Positions 19,256 through 32,619 of a stretch of DNA of 64,000 nucleotides are shown here, piece after piece; within the stretch, counting starts at the first letter, position 1; every line of letters starts with the position of its first letter. The notes beneath the pieces were generated by a model. That model made no database searches, was not told the DNA's origin, and saw only the letters and a list, made by a program, of their open reading frames with translations. The stretch lies in NCBI RefSeq assembly GCF_900186965.1, contig NZ_LT906457.1, positions 1,948,501 to 2,012,500 on the forward strand, written 5' to 3'. The stretch is from Legionella spiritensis (GTDB taxonomy: Bacteria > Pseudomonadota > Gammaproteobacteria > Legionellales > Legionellaceae). Position numbers and translations under genes: made by a program.

Positions 19256-19745
19256 ACACCCTTTACTAATTTTATAGACTTACAACAGGCTTTTGGCCAG
19301 TAAAAACATCAATTAATTCATGAAAAAATCAAACCTGGTAATGATTATTACCAGCTTGATTACATTACATTCACTCTTTCGGGAAATAAACTATTGTTCT
19401 CTTAATTATTATAGCGTTTATATCGCTTGTTACGGGTTCCGTGAACCCATCCCCCGACCTGCCAACCGCTTTTGGCTCATATTACAGTGTGGATTACCAG
19501 TTCCCGCAGCCCGTCATGAAAGAGAAGCCGTCATGCAAGATAGCGTTCACTCGGGTAACCACCCCCTTCTGCTGGCACAATATTGGAACATGAAACCCGT
19601 AATACGGCCGCAGGCCTTCTTGCGGGCTACTGTTTTTTCGCAAAAAAATGGTGCCGGATCCAAGTAAAATATTGACGAAGCACCAGGCGCTGTTAAATTT
19701 TTATTCACGAAGCGACCAAATAAAAACTCAACAACGCCGTTTTGG
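19256..19745. other. Intergenic spacer clpS/icd holding a dispersed repeat
   Basis: 490 bases. A GTAGCCCG-type repeat occupies 19506-19630 (listed separately). The remainder is AT-rich and includes promoter sequence for clpS at one end and the 3' trailer of icd at the other. GCGCTGTTAAATTTTTATTC near 19690 looks like another decayed repeat fragment. No convincing gene is visible. Confidence 0.5.
19506..19630. repeat. Dispersed GTAGCCCG palindromic repeat
   Basis: Left arm GCAGCCCGTCATGAAAGAGA, right arm ending GGCCTTCTTGCGGGCTAC, with the shared middle (TGGAACATGAAACCCGTAAT). It is the longer ~125-base form, also seen at 38958 and 60560. Confidence 0.8.
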
Positions 19746-21002
19746 TTACATATGATTAATAACCGCGTCTGCGAAACCTGAACAACTCACGCGCGTTGCG
19801 CCGCTCATTAAGCGCTCCAGATCATACGTGACGGTTTTGGCTTCGATGGCTCCTTCCATTCCCTTGATAATCAAATCCGCCGCTTCAGTCCAGCCCATGT
19901 GGCGAAGCATCATTTCAGCGGAGAGAATCAATGACCCCGGATTCACCTTGTCCTGCCCCGCGTATTTGGGTGCTGTGCCATGCGTCGCTTCAAATACGGC
20001 AACATCATCACTCATGTTGGCGCCCGGAGCTATACCAATACCCCCAACCTGAGCAGCCAATGCGTCTGAGATATAATCACCGTTCAGATTCAATGTGGCA
20101 ATCACACTGTATTCTTCGGGTCGCAACAGTATTTGTTGTAAAAAAGCATCCGCGATCACGTCTTTGATAATAATGGGTTTTCCTGTTTTGGGGTTTGTTA
20201 CTTCCATCCAGGGCCCACCCTGATATTCCCTGGCGCCAAACGTATCACGAGCAACCTGATAGCCCCAGTCCTTAAACGCGCCCTCGGTAAATTTCATAAT
20301 ATTCCCTTTATGCACCAGGGTCACTGAATCACGCTCATTGTCAATCGCATATTGTATAGCTGCTTTGACCAGACGGGTTGTTCCTTCTTTGGAGACCGGT
20401 TTCACGCCTATGCCGCAATTCTCGGGAAAACGGATTTTTTTCACTCCCATTTCTTCTTGCAGAAAATGAATCACTTTTTGTGCTTCAGGCGTATTGGCCT
20501 GCCATTCGATACCAGCATAAATATCTTCGGAGTTTTCCCTGAATATAACCATATCAACTTTCCATGGTTCCTTAACCGGACTGGGCGTGCCGGTAAAATA
20601 TCTTACAGGACGAAGACAGGTGTACAGATCAAGTTCCTGGCGAATCGCAACATTTAATGAGCGAATCCCCCCGCCAACCGGTGTTGTCAAAGGACCTTTG
20701 ATGGCGACGACAAATTGTTTCATGGCGTCCATGGTTTCTTTCGGTAACCATTGGTCTTTGCCATATACCCGGGTTGCTTTTTCACCGGCATAAATTTCCA
20801 TCCAGGAAATTTTTTTCCTGTCGTTATAAGCCTTGGCCACCGCGGCGTCAACGACACGTAACATAGCCGGCGTCACATCAACGCCAATACCGTCCCCTTC
20901 AATATATGGAATTACCGGACAATCAGGCACATTGAGTGAAAGATCGGAAGCTACGCTGATTGTTTTTCCTTGCTCGGGAACATTAATTTTATCAAAAGTC
21001 AT
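19746..21002 (-). CDS. icd: NADP-dependent isocitrate dehydrogenase
   Basis: 418-residue TCA-cycle enzyme converting isocitrate to 2-oxoglutarate. [17 protein letters not shown] is the N-terminal block. [22 protein letters not shown] holds the substrate Arg residues and the serine that AceK phosphorylates in E. coli. NLNGDYISD and the [19 protein letters not shown] block follow. Length matches E. coli Icd (416). ATG 21002 was chosen because [13 protein letters not shown] is the standard start. It faces rluE divergently across about 100 bases, the same pairing as in E. coli. Confidence 0.97.
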   Translation of the reverse strand: MTFDKINVPEQGKTISVASDLSLNVPDCPVIPYIEGDGIGVDVTPAMLRVVDAAVAKAYNDRKKISWMEIYAGEKATRVYGKDQWLPKETMDAMKQFVVAIKGPLTTPVGGGIRSLNVAIRQELDLYTCLRPVRYFTGTPSPVKEPWKVDMVIFRENSEDIYAGIEWQANTPEAQKVIHFLQEEMGVKKIRFPENCGIGVKPVSKEGTTRLVKAAIQYAIDNERDSVTLVHKGNIMKFTEGAFKDWGYQVARDTFGAREYQGGPWMEVTNPKTGKPIIIKDVIADAFLQQILLRPEEYSVIATLNLNGDYISDALAAQVGGIGIAPGANMSDDVAVFEATHGTAPKYAGQDKVNPGSLILSAEMMLRHMGWTEAADLIIKGMEGAIEAKTVTYDLERLMSGATRVSCSGFADAVINHM

Positions 21003-21106
21003 GGACAACTCCGTCTTGATTAGAGTCGGTAATAATAGCATGCTAAAATGCTTTGTCCCAAATGAGAATCACGGCATAATGACATTTTGTCAGGTTCATT
21101 CGTTTT

Positions 21107-21652
21107 ATGAGTTCAAGCAAGCTGTTACTTTTCAACAAGCCCTATGGCGTCGTCTGTCAGTTCAGCGGTGAAGGCCATGAGCAAACCCTGGCGGATTTTA
21201 TAAAAATGCCCGGATTTTACCCGGCAGGACGCCTGGACAAAAACAGTGAGGGATTATTGCTGTTGACGGACGACGGTCGTTTGCAGCATCAGTTAAGTCA
21301 TCCCCGCTTCAATAAGTTAAAATATTATTGGGTGCAAATAGAAGGTATTCCGGAAACAAAAAATCTGCTTCCCTTGCAACAGGGATTGATTACAAATAAC
21401 GTGCGTTATCTGCCGGCTAAAGTACGAATAATCAATGAGCCGCCGGTATGGCCAAGAACGCCTCCTGTTCGATTTCGAAAAACCGTACCCACTTCCTGGC
21501 TCGAAATCATCCTTGGAGAGGGGAAAAATCACCAGATCCGAAAAATGACGGCAGCCATCCACTTCCCGACCTTGCGATTAATTCGCCATCGCATTGCAGA
21601 CTGGTCGCTGCAAGACTTAAAACCGGGGGAGTATAAAATAGTCACCGCCTGA
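21107..21652 (+). CDS. rluE: 23S rRNA pseudouridine synthase RluE
   Basis: 181-residue RsuA-family enzyme lacking an S4 domain, as RluE does; E. coli RluE modifies U2457 of 23S rRNA. The catalytic Asp is in YPAGRLDKNSEGLLLLT. LLFNKPYGVVCQF and GKNHQIRKMTAAIHFPTLRL are the other signatures. It is divergent from icd. Confidence 0.93.
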   Translation: MSSSKLLLFNKPYGVVCQFSGEGHEQTLADFIKMPGFYPAGRLDKNSEGLLLLTDDGRLQHQLSHPRFNKLKYYWVQIEGIPETKNLLPLQQGLITNNVRYLPAKVRIINEPPVWPRTPPVRFRKTVPTSWLEIILGEGKNHQIRKMTAAIHFPTLRLIRHRIADWSLQDLKPGEYKIVTA

Positions 21653-21756
21653 TAATGCGCGCTTATTATTTCCCCGGACGGGAGATTCTTATAAAAATCC
21701 GTAGCTTTGAAACCGCGCAGTGGATTGCGAGATTCCCGGGCTTGTTTTAAAACGTT

Positions 21757-21793
21757 GATCCCGCATTACGACTGTGCCTCCATGACGGGCTAC
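21757..21793. repeat. Half copy of the GTAGCCCG repeat
   Basis: ATCCCGCATTACGACTGTGC then CTCCATGACGGGCTAC matches one arm of the dispersed repeat; the other arm is missing. It lies downstream of both rluE and mreD, which converge here. Confidence 0.65.
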
Positions 21794-21830
21794 AGGTTTT
21801 TACCTTTTCTGGCGTAAAGCCTGCCAGCAC

Positions 21831-22309
21831 TCAGGTTTTAGTATGGTTATTCATAAGCAAGGTTTCCTCCAGCGCCAACCTTATCCAGGGCCAGAACAAA
21901 ACACTCAATAATCCGGTTCCAAGCACACTGAAAAAACTTACGTGATAGCCCAGAAACGCATCGATCAATAACACAATCATCTGGTAAAAAGCACAAAGAA
22001 TTCCAATTAGAGTCATTTGCTGCCCAATCGGAAACACATAAAAACGTCTGGCCTTGCTGTTGGCCAACCAGCTGATCAGACAAAGAGCAAAAACATGCTC
22101 TCCAATCACGGAGGACAATAGGGTATCCAGTATCAGCCCAAGGAAAAAAAGCAGAAACACTTTAAAATAATCCGGCATGTAAAACTGCAAATATAAAATA
22201 ACCAGCAATACCCAGGGAGGCCTGATACTGACAAATAACTCTGGCAACGGCATGATGGTCAGAGTCAGCGCCGCAAGAAGAACCAGAACCAAACGCCATT
22301 TCACCAGGC

Positions 22310-22313
<4 letters not shown>
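21831..22313 (-). CDS. mreD: Rod shape-determining protein MreD
   Basis: 160-residue integral membrane protein with about five hydrophobic spans, part of the elongasome. It starts with an ATG overlapping the mreC stop by 4 bases, completing an mreBCD operon. The pattern PPWVLLVILYLQFYMPDYF and GLILDTLLSSVIGEHVF is typical of MreD (Leu-Asp after a Gly, then GEH). Confidence 0.93.
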
Positions 22314-24721
<2,408 letters not shown>

Positions 24722-25039
24722 TTACTGGAGTGTAAAGACCCGCTCCAGTTCCGCACGGAGCCGATTGACGAATGACTTGCCAAGCCCAGGCACGTGGCTC
24801 AGTTCATCCAGTGATTTGAAATCATGATGTGCTTCACGATATTTAACGATGGCTTCCGCCCGCTTTTTACCTATACTTTTAATGGAGTGAGTGAGTGTTT
24901 TAGCATCCGCCTGATTGAGGTTGATTTTCGCCGAAGCACTAATTTTCCCGGTCTGGGAGGGTTCCTGATGAGTCACCGCATGTACGGGCAATGCCAATAA
25001 CAGACATGATAATACAACGGCAAATACATTTGCTTTCAT
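24722..25039 (-). CDS. ComEA-like secreted helix-hairpin-helix protein
   Basis: 105 residues. It has a signal peptide (MKANVFAVVLSCLLLALPVHA) and a C-terminal pair of helix-hairpin-helix motifs: KINLNQADAKTLTHSIKSIG, then GKKRAEAIVKYREAH, and HVPGLGKSFVNRLRAEL. This is the periplasmic ComEA form that binds double-stranded DNA during natural transformation. INLNQADA is the ComEA signature. It has no competence neighbours and appears monocistronic. Confidence 0.88.
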   Translation of the reverse strand: MKANVFAVVLSCLLLALPVHAVTHQEPSQTGKISASAKINLNQADAKTLTHSIKSIGKKRAEAIVKYREAHHDFKSLDELSHVPGLGKSFVNRLRAELERVFTLQ

Positions 25040-25087
25040 AAATTTCTCCTTTATTTGATTGGACCTGGCGGCTACACACCGCGCTAA

Positions 25088-25114
25088 CCTCCTGCTATTT
25101 TCCTTGGCAGGAGG
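25088..25114. terminator. Inverted repeat downstream of the M20 peptidase operon
   Basis: CCTCCTGC pairs perfectly with GCAGGAGG over an 11-base loop, in the 153-base gap between the end of the ppsA operon (25193) and the comEA-like start (25039). It could end the operon, but no U-tract follows on the minus strand. Confidence 0.3.
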
Positions 25115-25192
25115 CTCGGGATTATGTCAAAAACCACATGGCCTGTCGAGAGATTTTCATAAAAAATGACATAAAAATATCATTGGAAACAA

Positions 25193-26620
25193 TTAATTGC
25201 GGGTTTTATCCCGGTTAAGATAATGCTGGTGCAAAACATAGGTTACACATGCGGTTAATTTCTTCACCATGTCCAGATGTAAAAATTCATTAGGCCCATG
25301 GGCATTGGAATGGGGGCCTAAAACACCAGTGATCATAAATTGGGCGTCCGGGAATTTTTCACCCAGCATCCCCATGAAAGGTATCGTACCACCCTCACCC
25401 ATATACGCGGCCGGTTTGTTGTAAAAAATCATGGATGCATCATCAACCGCTTTTGCCAGCCACGTTGCCAAAAGCGGAGCATGCCACCCCGTTGCCCCGT
25501 CATCAATACGAAAATCGACTTTCGCCTGATAAGGCGGTTGTTGTGTCAGACATCGTTTCATAGCCTCGGATGCTTTTTCAGGGCAAACCAGAGGAGGGAT
25601 CCGCATGGATAATTTTAGTGCCGTTTTTGGGCGCATGACGTTTCCGGCATCGGCTATGGACGGCAATCCCGCGGCACCGGTGATGGTTAAGGCAGGCCGC
25701 CATGTACGATTCAGAATTAATTCGGATTTTTCCATACTCACCGGCATCACTCCTTCATGGAATGGAAAACTGGTATAAATGGCCTCTCCCAGAATATCCG
25801 CACACTGGACAGCCTGTTCAACCCGTTCTTGTGGAATATCACAATAAAGTCCGGGCAGTTTGATGTCACCCGTGCGTTCGTCCTCCAGACGACCCAGCAA
25901 TTCCCGCGCCACGCGAAAACTGTCAGCGACGACACCGCTGGCACTACCGGAATGCACCCCTTCCTCTATTAATTCCACGGTCAATTCACCAACCACATTC
26001 CCCCGCAAGGACGTGGTCATCCAGAGTTGTTCATAATTTCCGGCTCCGGAATCCAGGCATATCACCAAAGAAGGTTTTCCGATACGATCTTTCAAGGCAT
26101 CAATATAATAGGGAAGATCATAACTGCCGCTTTCTTCACAGGCTTCAATAATAACGACACAGCGAGCATGCGGCAAACCATGCTTTTGCAGCATATTAAT
26201 GGCCGTTAGGGAAGCATAGGCGGCATACCCGTCATCCGCACCTCCGCGGCCATACAGTTTCCCGTCACGAATAACAGGCTCCCAGGGACCCAATCCTTCC
26301 TGCCATCCACTCATTTCGGGCTGTTTGTCCAGGTGGCCATAAAGCAGAACGGTTTCATCCGAGGCTCCGGGAATCTCCATAAACAAAAGCGGTGTTCTTC
26401 CTGGTAAACGAATCACCTCGTGAAGCATACCAGCCGGCGCATGATGTTCGCACCAGGCACTGACGTGTGAAACCGCCTGTTCCATAAAACCATGTTCTTG
26501 CCAACGCTTATCAAAGTGGGGGGATTTGTTGGGGATCCTGATGTATTCCATCAGACTTGGCAAAATGTCCTGTTGCCAGTATTGTTCAATGTCTTCAGAC
26601 AGCTTCCGGGGATTCAGCAT
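25193..26620 (-). CDS. M20-family metallopeptidase (dipeptidase-like)
   Basis: 475 residues. It has the zinc-peptidase layout LLYGHLDKQPE (His ligand and Asp), GRGGADDGYAAYASL (bridging Asp), EACEESGSYDLP (catalytic Glu pair), CLDSGAGN and GPHSNAHGPNEFLHLD (C-terminal His). An inserted dimerisation domain starts around HSGSASGV. Members hydrolyse dipeptides or N-terminal residues in the cytoplasm; the substrate cannot be read from sequence. It overlaps murG by 26 bases and ends a five-gene operon. Confidence 0.9.
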   Translation of the reverse strand: MLNPRKLSEDIEQYWQQDILPSLMEYIRIPNKSPHFDKRWQEHGFMEQAVSHVSAWCEHHAPAGMLHEVIRLPGRTPLLFMEIPGASDETVLLYGHLDKQPEMSGWQEGLGPWEPVIRDGKLYGRGGADDGYAAYASLTAINMLQKHGLPHARCVVIIEACEESGSYDLPYYIDALKDRIGKPSLVICLDSGAGNYEQLWMTTSLRGNVVGELTVELIEEGVHSGSASGVVADSFRVARELLGRLEDERTGDIKLPGLYCDIPQERVEQAVQCADILGEAIYTSFPFHEGVMPVSMEKSELILNRTWRPALTITGAAGLPSIADAGNVMRPKTALKLSMRIPPLVCPEKASEAMKRCLTQQPPYQAKVDFRIDDGATGWHAPLLATWLAKAVDDASMIFYNKPAAYMGEGGTIPFMGMLGEKFPDAQFMITGVLGPHSNAHGPNEFLHLDMVKKLTACVTYVLHQHYLNRDKTRN

Positions 26621-27686
26621 GCAATTGCTCCTTGATAATACTTACTATTTTCAGAACCGCCGATTCAATATTTAATGAATTTATCCGGGTCATAATCTCA
26701 TCACGTCTTGCATTGACGTCTTCAATCGCGTTTAACAGGCTGGTTGCCGTTAATTCTTCTTCAGGAATAACCACGCTGATACCCTGCTCACGAAAATATT
26801 CAGCGTTCTGGATCTGATCACCACGACTGACTTTCGCAGAAAGGGGAATGAGAATATGTGGTTTCTGCAAGGCAAGGATTTCATACAGCGCATTAGCTCC
26901 AGCCCGTGAAATGACCAAATCACTGGCCGCAAACAGATCCGCCAGTTCATCCGTGGCGTACTCCAGTTGAAAATAATCGGATTTCCCGGCCAGGGCGGGA
27001 TCCGTTTTGCCCTTGCCGCATAAGTGAATAACCTGGAATTGGGCTGTTAAAACCGGTAACGCTTCCCGGACAGCCTGATTGATCGCGTTAGCCCCCATAC
27101 TGCCGCCAATCACCATAAGACAGGGCTTGTCACCTTGAAAACCGCAACGTTCAAGACCGCGTTGCCTGTCTCCCTGAAACAGTTGCTGACGGATAGGCGT
27201 TCCGGTAATTGCCACTTTATCCTGATTCCTGAAGTGCTTTTTCGCTATGGCGAACGTCACACAGATTTTATTGACAAAGGGAAAACCCAACCGGTTGGCC
27301 AGTCCGGGACTAATATCCGACTCATGCGCCACCACCGGAATCCGGTTCAGCCATGCCGCCACAACAACAGGGAAGGCAACAAATCCTCCCTTGGAAAAAA
27401 CAACGTCCGTTTCCAGACGGCGAAGCAGACGAAAAGCCTGAAAAATACCAAGGAGAACCTTAAACGGATCCAGAAAATTATTCCAGCTGAAATAGCGCCG
27501 TAATTTTCCGGCACTGATGGCGTGGAATGGAACACCTGTCGATGCGACAATCGTTTGTTCAACACCCATTGCCGAGCCGATGTAATCAATCGTCCAGTCC
27601 TGCGATTGCAAGTGCTCAATCAACGCCAGATTGGGGGTCACATGCCCTGCCGTTCCACCGCCAGTCAATACCAGTTTTGCATTCAT
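26595..27686 (-). CDS. murG: UDP-GlcNAc:lipid-I N-acetylglucosaminyltransferase MurG
   Basis: 363-residue membrane-associated GT-B enzyme making lipid II. LTGGGTAGHVTPNLAL is the first glycine loop, VIGGSMGANAINQ the second, and SRAGANALYEILALQKPHIL binds UDP-GlcNAc. Length is normal. It is unusual in lying outside a dcw cluster, between nadC (4-base overlap) and an M20 peptidase. Confidence 0.96.
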   Translation of the reverse strand: MNAKLVLTGGGTAGHVTPNLALIEHLQSQDWTIDYIGSAMGVEQTIVASTGVPFHAISAGKLRRYFSWNNFLDPFKVLLGIFQAFRLLRRLETDVVFSKGGFVAFPVVVAAWLNRIPVVAHESDISPGLANRLGFPFVNKICVTFAIAKKHFRNQDKVAITGTPIRQQLFQGDRQRGLERCGFQGDKPCLMVIGGSMGANAINQAVREALPVLTAQFQVIHLCGKGKTDPALAGKSDYFQLEYATDELADLFAASDLVISRAGANALYEILALQKPHILIPLSAKVSRGDQIQNAEYFREQGISVVIPEEELTATSLLNAIEDVNARRDEIMTRINSLNIESAVLKIVSIIKEQLHAESPEAV

Positions 27687-28525
27687 TGCACTTCCCTGAT
27701 TAGTAAACTTAAATCAATGGCACGGATGGATTTGGTTAATTCCCCAACGGAGATAAAATCCACCCCGGTCCGTGCAATGTCCCTGATATTCGCCAGAGTC
27801 ACGCCTCCCGACGCCTCCAGCTGACAGCGATAAGCCTTGTTTATCGCTACCGCTTCCTGCAATTGCGGCAGGGAAAAATTATCCAGAAGAACACGATCCG
27901 GCCTGGCATGTAAAGCTTCCTTTAGCTCATCTGTGGTTTCAACCTCAACCTCGACATGCAATTTTGGATGCGTTTCTTTCGCCAGTCGCACGGCATCGGT
28001 AATTGAGCCGCAAGCCTTGATATGATTTTCCTTAATTAAATAAGCATCGTACAAACCAAAACGATGATTACTTCCACCGGCGATGGCAACGGCATATTTC
28101 TGGGCGCGCCTCAAACCGGGTATTGTTTTACGCGTATCAAGCAGTCGGGTACCGGTTCCGGCAACCTGCTCCAGAAAAAAATGCGTTTTGGTCGCTGTGG
28201 CCGATAAGGTTTGCAAAAAATTCAATGCGGTACGCTCTGCGGTTAGTATATCCTTGCCACACCCCTGAACCCGGCACAAGGTAGTCGGCTCGGCAAGCCA
28301 TTCACCCTCTTTCACCAGCCAGTGCACGCCGATATCGGGATTGATCTGCGCAAACACTTCGTCCACCCAGGGTTTTCCGCAGACCAGCATGGGTTCCCGC
28401 GAAATAATCTCCGCTGAAATTCGTTGTTCGGGAGGCAGCAGTAAGGCCGTGACATCGCCTTCGCCAACATCCTCTGACAGAGCGCGAGCCACATCGGCGA
28501 TGATATCCGGGCGCGGCTCCATCAT
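27683..28525 (-). CDS. nadC: Nicotinate-nucleotide pyrophosphorylase NadC
   Basis: 280-residue enzyme turning quinolinate and PRPP into nicotinate mononucleotide, the step after NadB and NadA (33987-36992). TERTALNFLQTLSATAT, LLDTRKTIPGLRRAQKYAV and GGSNHRFGLYDAYLIKENH are diagnostic. It overlaps both neighbours by 4 bases (ATGA junctions). Confidence 0.97.
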   Translation of the reverse strand: MMEPRPDIIADVARALSEDVGEGDVTALLLPPEQRISAEIISREPMLVCGKPWVDEVFAQINPDIGVHWLVKEGEWLAEPTTLCRVQGCGKDILTAERTALNFLQTLSATATKTHFFLEQVAGTGTRLLDTRKTIPGLRRAQKYAVAIAGGSNHRFGLYDAYLIKENHIKACGSITDAVRLAKETHPKLHVEVEVETTDELKEALHARPDRVLLDNFSLPQLQEAVAINKAYRCQLEASGGVTLANIRDIARTGVDFISVGELTKSIRAIDLSLLIREVQ

Positions 28526-29967
28526 GCTTGCGCATCCTTTGGTGATTTGGCGTATTGAGCCTTAAGCCAGGGCGGAGCAAGAAAGGTCGTCACGATGACC
28601 ATGAGAATAATAGCTGAAAACAACTGATCATTAATAACACCCAATGTTCTTCCTATGGAAGCGAACACCAGGCCTACTTCACCACGCGGCAACATGCCTA
28701 TGCCTATCAGCAAGCGGTTGTCTTTTTTACTGCCTCCCAAACCACTGACCAATTTACCAACGATAGCCGCTACAATCAAACCGGCGGCCATCAAAAGGAC
28801 ACGTCCGTCAAAAAACGTTTCCAGCTTGACCTGGATCCCTATCAACATAAAAAACAAGGGTGCCAGAATAGCTTCAAAGGGTGAAACCAGATCCTTGATG
28901 TCAAAACGGCGTTTTTGAGTTTTACCGTCCGTTTCAAAATAACCGTCGTGGAGAATTAAACCTGCGGCAAAGGCACCCATAATGGAAGCCAGCTGCATCA
29001 AGGTAGCCAACCAGGCTAACCCCATAACAAAAACAAATGACACGAACAGCTTTGCTTCCCACAGTTCAAACAAACCGAACAATTTAATCGACTTGCTTAA
29101 AATCCACGGTCCGACCAGTAAAACGACAATAAAAAACAAAGCCGCTGAAACAACCACTTGCAGCACTGTCATCATGTCAACTTCTCCGCTGACCACCACA
29201 CTGCTGACAATCGCCAGAATAACCAGACCCAGAATATCATCAAGCATGGCGGCGCCGAGGATGGTTCTCGCTTCGCGGGTACGCAATTTTTTCATCTCAG
29301 CCAATACTCTTGCCGTGATGCCTATACTGGTCGCAGACAAGGTAGCCGCTACAAATAAATCCGCCTTGTAGGATGCTTCAGGCAATATTAAATGAGCTAT
29401 GACAAACCCGAGAATTATTGGTGCCAGAACACCAATAACAGCTACTCTTACGGCCTCCGAACCGGTCTGCCTGAGATCTTTTACAGAACTTTCCAACCCC
29501 ACCATAAACAGCAGAAAAATAACACCATAGCGGGAGAATATATCCAGAACATATCCCACTTTAATGATTTCAAACCCGTGACTACTGCTAAGTGCGTCCG
29601 TAATCTGTTTTGCATAGAACGGATTGGCTATACTGTCGCTGACGGCTTTGCCCAGAGGCATGCCATGAAGCATATCCGATATAATATTAAACACCGAGGA
29701 TCCTTCACGCAGCACTATAAATAGCTGCACGCCGAAGTAATAGCACAGATTGCCGACCACAACGCCCATAATGAGCTCACCGAGCACACCGGCCTGATGA
29801 AAGCGCTTGGCAATATAACGGCCAAGAATGGATAGCGAAAAAATTACGGTTACCCATAATATGACGGCGGACACCGGATCATGCTCCTGTCCCGCCACAG
29901 CACCGGCCCATCCCCAAAGGGGATAAAAACAACCGGCTGCAAGAATTGGTTTAAAATATTTTTTCAT
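28522..29967 (-). CDS. CPA2-family Na+/H+ or K+/H+ antiporter
   Basis: 481-residue membrane protein with about twelve hydrophobic spans. It has features of the monovalent cation:proton antiporter-2 family: [14 protein letters not shown] near the start, [42 protein letters not shown] with the paired Asp residues expected of the ion site, and [10 protein letters not shown]. It lacks a C-terminal TrkA/RCK domain, so nucleotide gating like that of KefB/C is not expected. Ion specificity cannot be decided. Translational coupling on both sides (4-base overlaps with ppsA and nadC). Confidence 0.88.
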   Translation of the reverse strand: MKKYFKPILAAGCFYPLWGWAGAVAGQEHDPVSAVILWVTVIFSLSILGRYIAKRFHQAGVLGELIMGVVVGNLCYYFGVQLFIVLREGSSVFNIISDMLHGMPLGKAVSDSIANPFYAKQITDALSSSHGFEIIKVGYVLDIFSRYGVIFLLFMVGLESSVKDLRQTGSEAVRVAVIGVLAPIILGFVIAHLILPEASYKADLFVAATLSATSIGITARVLAEMKKLRTREARTILGAAMLDDILGLVILAIVSSVVVSGEVDMMTVLQVVVSAALFFIVVLLVGPWILSKSIKLFGLFELWEAKLFVSFVFVMGLAWLATLMQLASIMGAFAAGLILHDGYFETDGKTQKRRFDIKDLVSPFEAILAPLFFMLIGIQVKLETFFDGRVLLMAAGLIVAAIVGKLVSGLGGSKKDNRLLIGIGMLPRGEVGLVFASIGRTLGVINDQLFSAIILMVIVTTFLAPPWLKAQYAKSPKDAQA

Positions 29968-32348
29968 ACATTCTGCCTGGCCAGAAACAAACAGGTTTCA
30001 AGTACGGAGTCAGGGTTTAAGGAAACACTGTCTATACCTTCCTGCATCAACCACTGAGCGAAATCCTGATGATCCGAAGGACCTTGTCCACAAATGCCAA
30101 TGTATTTTCCGGCTTTTTTACACGTCGAAATGGCCATATGCAGTAAAATTTTTACCGCTTCATTTCGCTCGTCAAACTGGGACGCAATCAATCCTGAATC
30201 ACGGTCCAGGCCAAGAGTCAGTTGCGTCAGGTCGTTTGATCCGATTGAAAATCCGTCGAAATACTCCAGAAATTCGCTGGCCAATAACGCGTTGGAGGGC
30301 AACTCACACATCATAATGATTCGCAAACCATGCTTGCCACGCTCCAACCCCTGCGCTTTTAATACGTCAATAACCTGACTCGCTTCAGAAACGGTTCGTA
30401 CAAACGGAATCATAACCTCAACGTTTGTCAGCCCCATATCCTCGCGCACCCGGCGAACCGCCTTGCACTCCAGGGCAAAACACGCTGCGAAGTCCGGAGA
30501 AACATAGCGCGACGCACCACGAAAACCAAGCATGGGGTTTTCTTCATCCGGTTCGTAGTATTGGCCGCCAGCCAGATTGGCATATTCATTTGATTTAAAA
30601 TCCGACAAACGGACAATAACCGGTTTGGGATAAAACGCGGCGGCAATGGTCGCTATCCCCTCTTTCAGGCGTTCAATATAAAATTCAATCGGAGAATCGT
30701 ACGCCATCGTTTTTTCATCAATGGTTTTTTTAAGTTGCTTATCGGTCAGGGTATCGTATTCAAGCAGTGCTTTAGGGTGAATACCGATAGTATTGGAAAT
30801 CAGAAACTCAAGCCGCGCCAAGCCAACCCCTGCATTGGGCACGGATTGAAAGGCGAAAGCCCTTTCAGGATTGCCGACATTCAGCATCACCTTTATCGGC
30901 AACTCAGGCATGGTATCCACATCAAGAGTCACTCGATCATAAGCTAACAACCCCTGATAGATATATCCGGTATCCCCTTGCGCGCAGCTGACGGTAACAT
31001 CATCCCCATCATGTATGGTTTTGGTGGCATCGCCGCACCCCACGACAGCCGGAATACCCAGTTCCCGGGCAATAATAGCCGCATGGCATGTCCTGCCGCC
31101 ACGATTGGTCACGATGGCTGCAGCCCGTTTCATGACCGGTTCCCAGTCAGGATCCGTCATATCCGTAACAAGAACATCACCGGGCTCAACGCGGTCCATT
31201 TCATGGACATCCTTGATAATCCGCGCACGTCCCTGGCCAATACGCTGCCCGATACTGCGACCTTCCGTTAAAACGATACCCTTGTCTTTCAGTGAGTACC
31301 GCTCAAGAATACGGGAATTACCGCGACTTTTAACCGTTTCAGGCCTGGCCTGCAATATGTACAGCTTGCCATTTTTTCCGTCTTTGGCCCATTCGATGTC
31401 CATGGGACGTCCGTAATGATCTTCTATAATGAGAGCCTGACGTGCCAATAATTCGATTTCATCGCTCTTCAGGGAGAAACGTAACCGATCGTCGCCATCA
31501 ACTTTCTGCGTCCTGACGGTTTCGTGACTGTCCGGATTATCATCGTAAACCATCTTCAATGCCTTGCTTCCCAGAGTCCGGCGGATAATGGCCGGTTTCC
31601 CGGATCGCAAGCCGGGTTTATGAACATAAAACTCGTCCGGATTTACCGCGCCCTGCACCACCATCTCTCCCAAACCATAGGAAGAAGTTATAAACACCAC
31701 CTCGTTAAAACCCGACTCCGTATCCAGAGTGAACATCACACCGCTTGCGGCGATATCGCTGCGAACCATTTGCTGGATACCTGCCGAAATCGCGACGTCC
31801 TGATGAGCAAAACCATGATGAACCCGGTATGTAATGGCCCGATCATTAAACAACGAGGCAAAAACCTGTTTTATCGCCTGTAATACGCCGTCAATATCAC
31901 AGACATTCAGATACGTTTCCTGCTGGCCGGCAAAGGACGCGTCCGGCAAATCCTCAGCCGTCGCCGATGACCGTACCGCCACCGTAAAGTCATCATGGCC
32001 AATAGTCCTGGCCAGTTGCGCGTACGAGGTTCGGATGGCTTCTTCAAAGTCCGGGGAGAAAGACGCTTTTAAAATGAAATCACGGATGGTTTTGCCAACT
32101 TGGGTCAGTTGCGCGATATCTTCAGGATCCAGTTGACCCAGTAACTCGTATATTTTCGTGTCAAGATGATTTTGAGATAAAAAAGCGCGAAAGGAATCGG
32201 ACGTCGTTGCAAATCCGGCAGGTACCATCACGTCCGCTGCCGATAAATGACTGATCATTTCTCCCAACGAAGCGTTTTTCCCGCCCACAAGTTCAATATC
32301 CCGCATCCCTAATTGCTTAAAATCAATCGTATGGACGTTATCAGTCAT
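29964..32348 (-). CDS. ppsA: Phosphoenolpyruvate synthase
   Basis: 794-residue enzyme forming PEP from pyruvate, ATP and water, the entry to gluconeogenesis for an amino-acid-eating cell. It has an N-terminal ATP-grasp domain ([37 protein letters not shown]), a swivelling phosphohistidine domain with [20 protein letters not shown], and a C-terminal PEP-binding barrel ending [16 protein letters not shown] and [13 protein letters not shown] 32348 has AGGAG at 6 bases; a GTG two codons earlier is less likely. It is first in ppsA-antiporter-nadC-murG-M20. Confidence 0.96.
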   Translation of the reverse strand: MTDNVHTIDFKQLGMRDIELVGGKNASLGEMISHLSAADVMVPAGFATTSDSFRAFLSQNHLDTKIYELLGQLDPEDIAQLTQVGKTIRDFILKASFSPDFEEAIRTSYAQLARTIGHDDFTVAVRSSATAEDLPDASFAGQQETYLNVCDIDGVLQAIKQVFASLFNDRAITYRVHHGFAHQDVAISAGIQQMVRSDIAASGVMFTLDTESGFNEVVFITSSYGLGEMVVQGAVNPDEFYVHKPGLRSGKPAIIRRTLGSKALKMVYDDNPDSHETVRTQKVDGDDRLRFSLKSDEIELLARQALIIEDHYGRPMDIEWAKDGKNGKLYILQARPETVKSRGNSRILERYSLKDKGIVLTEGRSIGQRIGQGRARIIKDVHEMDRVEPGDVLVTDMTDPDWEPVMKRAAAIVTNRGGRTCHAAIIARELGIPAVVGCGDATKTIHDGDDVTVSCAQGDTGYIYQGLLAYDRVTLDVDTMPELPIKVMLNVGNPERAFAFQSVPNAGVGLARLEFLISNTIGIHPKALLEYDTLTDKQLKKTIDEKTMAYDSPIEFYIERLKEGIATIAAAFYPKPVIVRLSDFKSNEYANLAGGQYYEPDEENPMLGFRGASRYVSPDFAACFALECKAVRRVREDMGLTNVEVMIPFVRTVSEASQVIDVLKAQGLERGKHGLRIIMMCELPSNALLASEFLEYFDGFSIGSNDLTQLTLGLDRDSGLIASQFDERNEAVKILLHMAISTCKKAGKYIGICGQGPSDHQDFAQWLMQEGIDSVSLNPDSVLETCLFLARQNV

Positions 32349-32619
32349 AACCACTCCTATACTTCAAAATGAGGGATATTCTACTTAAATTGATCCGGGA
32401 AGTGAATGAAAAAAAACCGGCTCACGAAAACACCTGTTTACGGCACTGGAAATCGCCAACCACATTGGCCGGATTTCCGTCCGATTCGGGCCGTGACATC
32501 ATGTCGCGAGGGCGTGAAATCATATTTTACACCACAGAATGGCGATAATCGTCTGTTTTATTTCACATCCGGCGCCGCATCTAATATTATATGCGCTTTA
32601 CGAAATTGGTGAATTTCCC

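Noticed and set aside
19320..19667. 115-residue plus-strand frame between clpS and icd
   Set aside because: Its second half is encoded by a dispersed repeat (19506-19630) and the first half is low-complexity AT-rich sequence.
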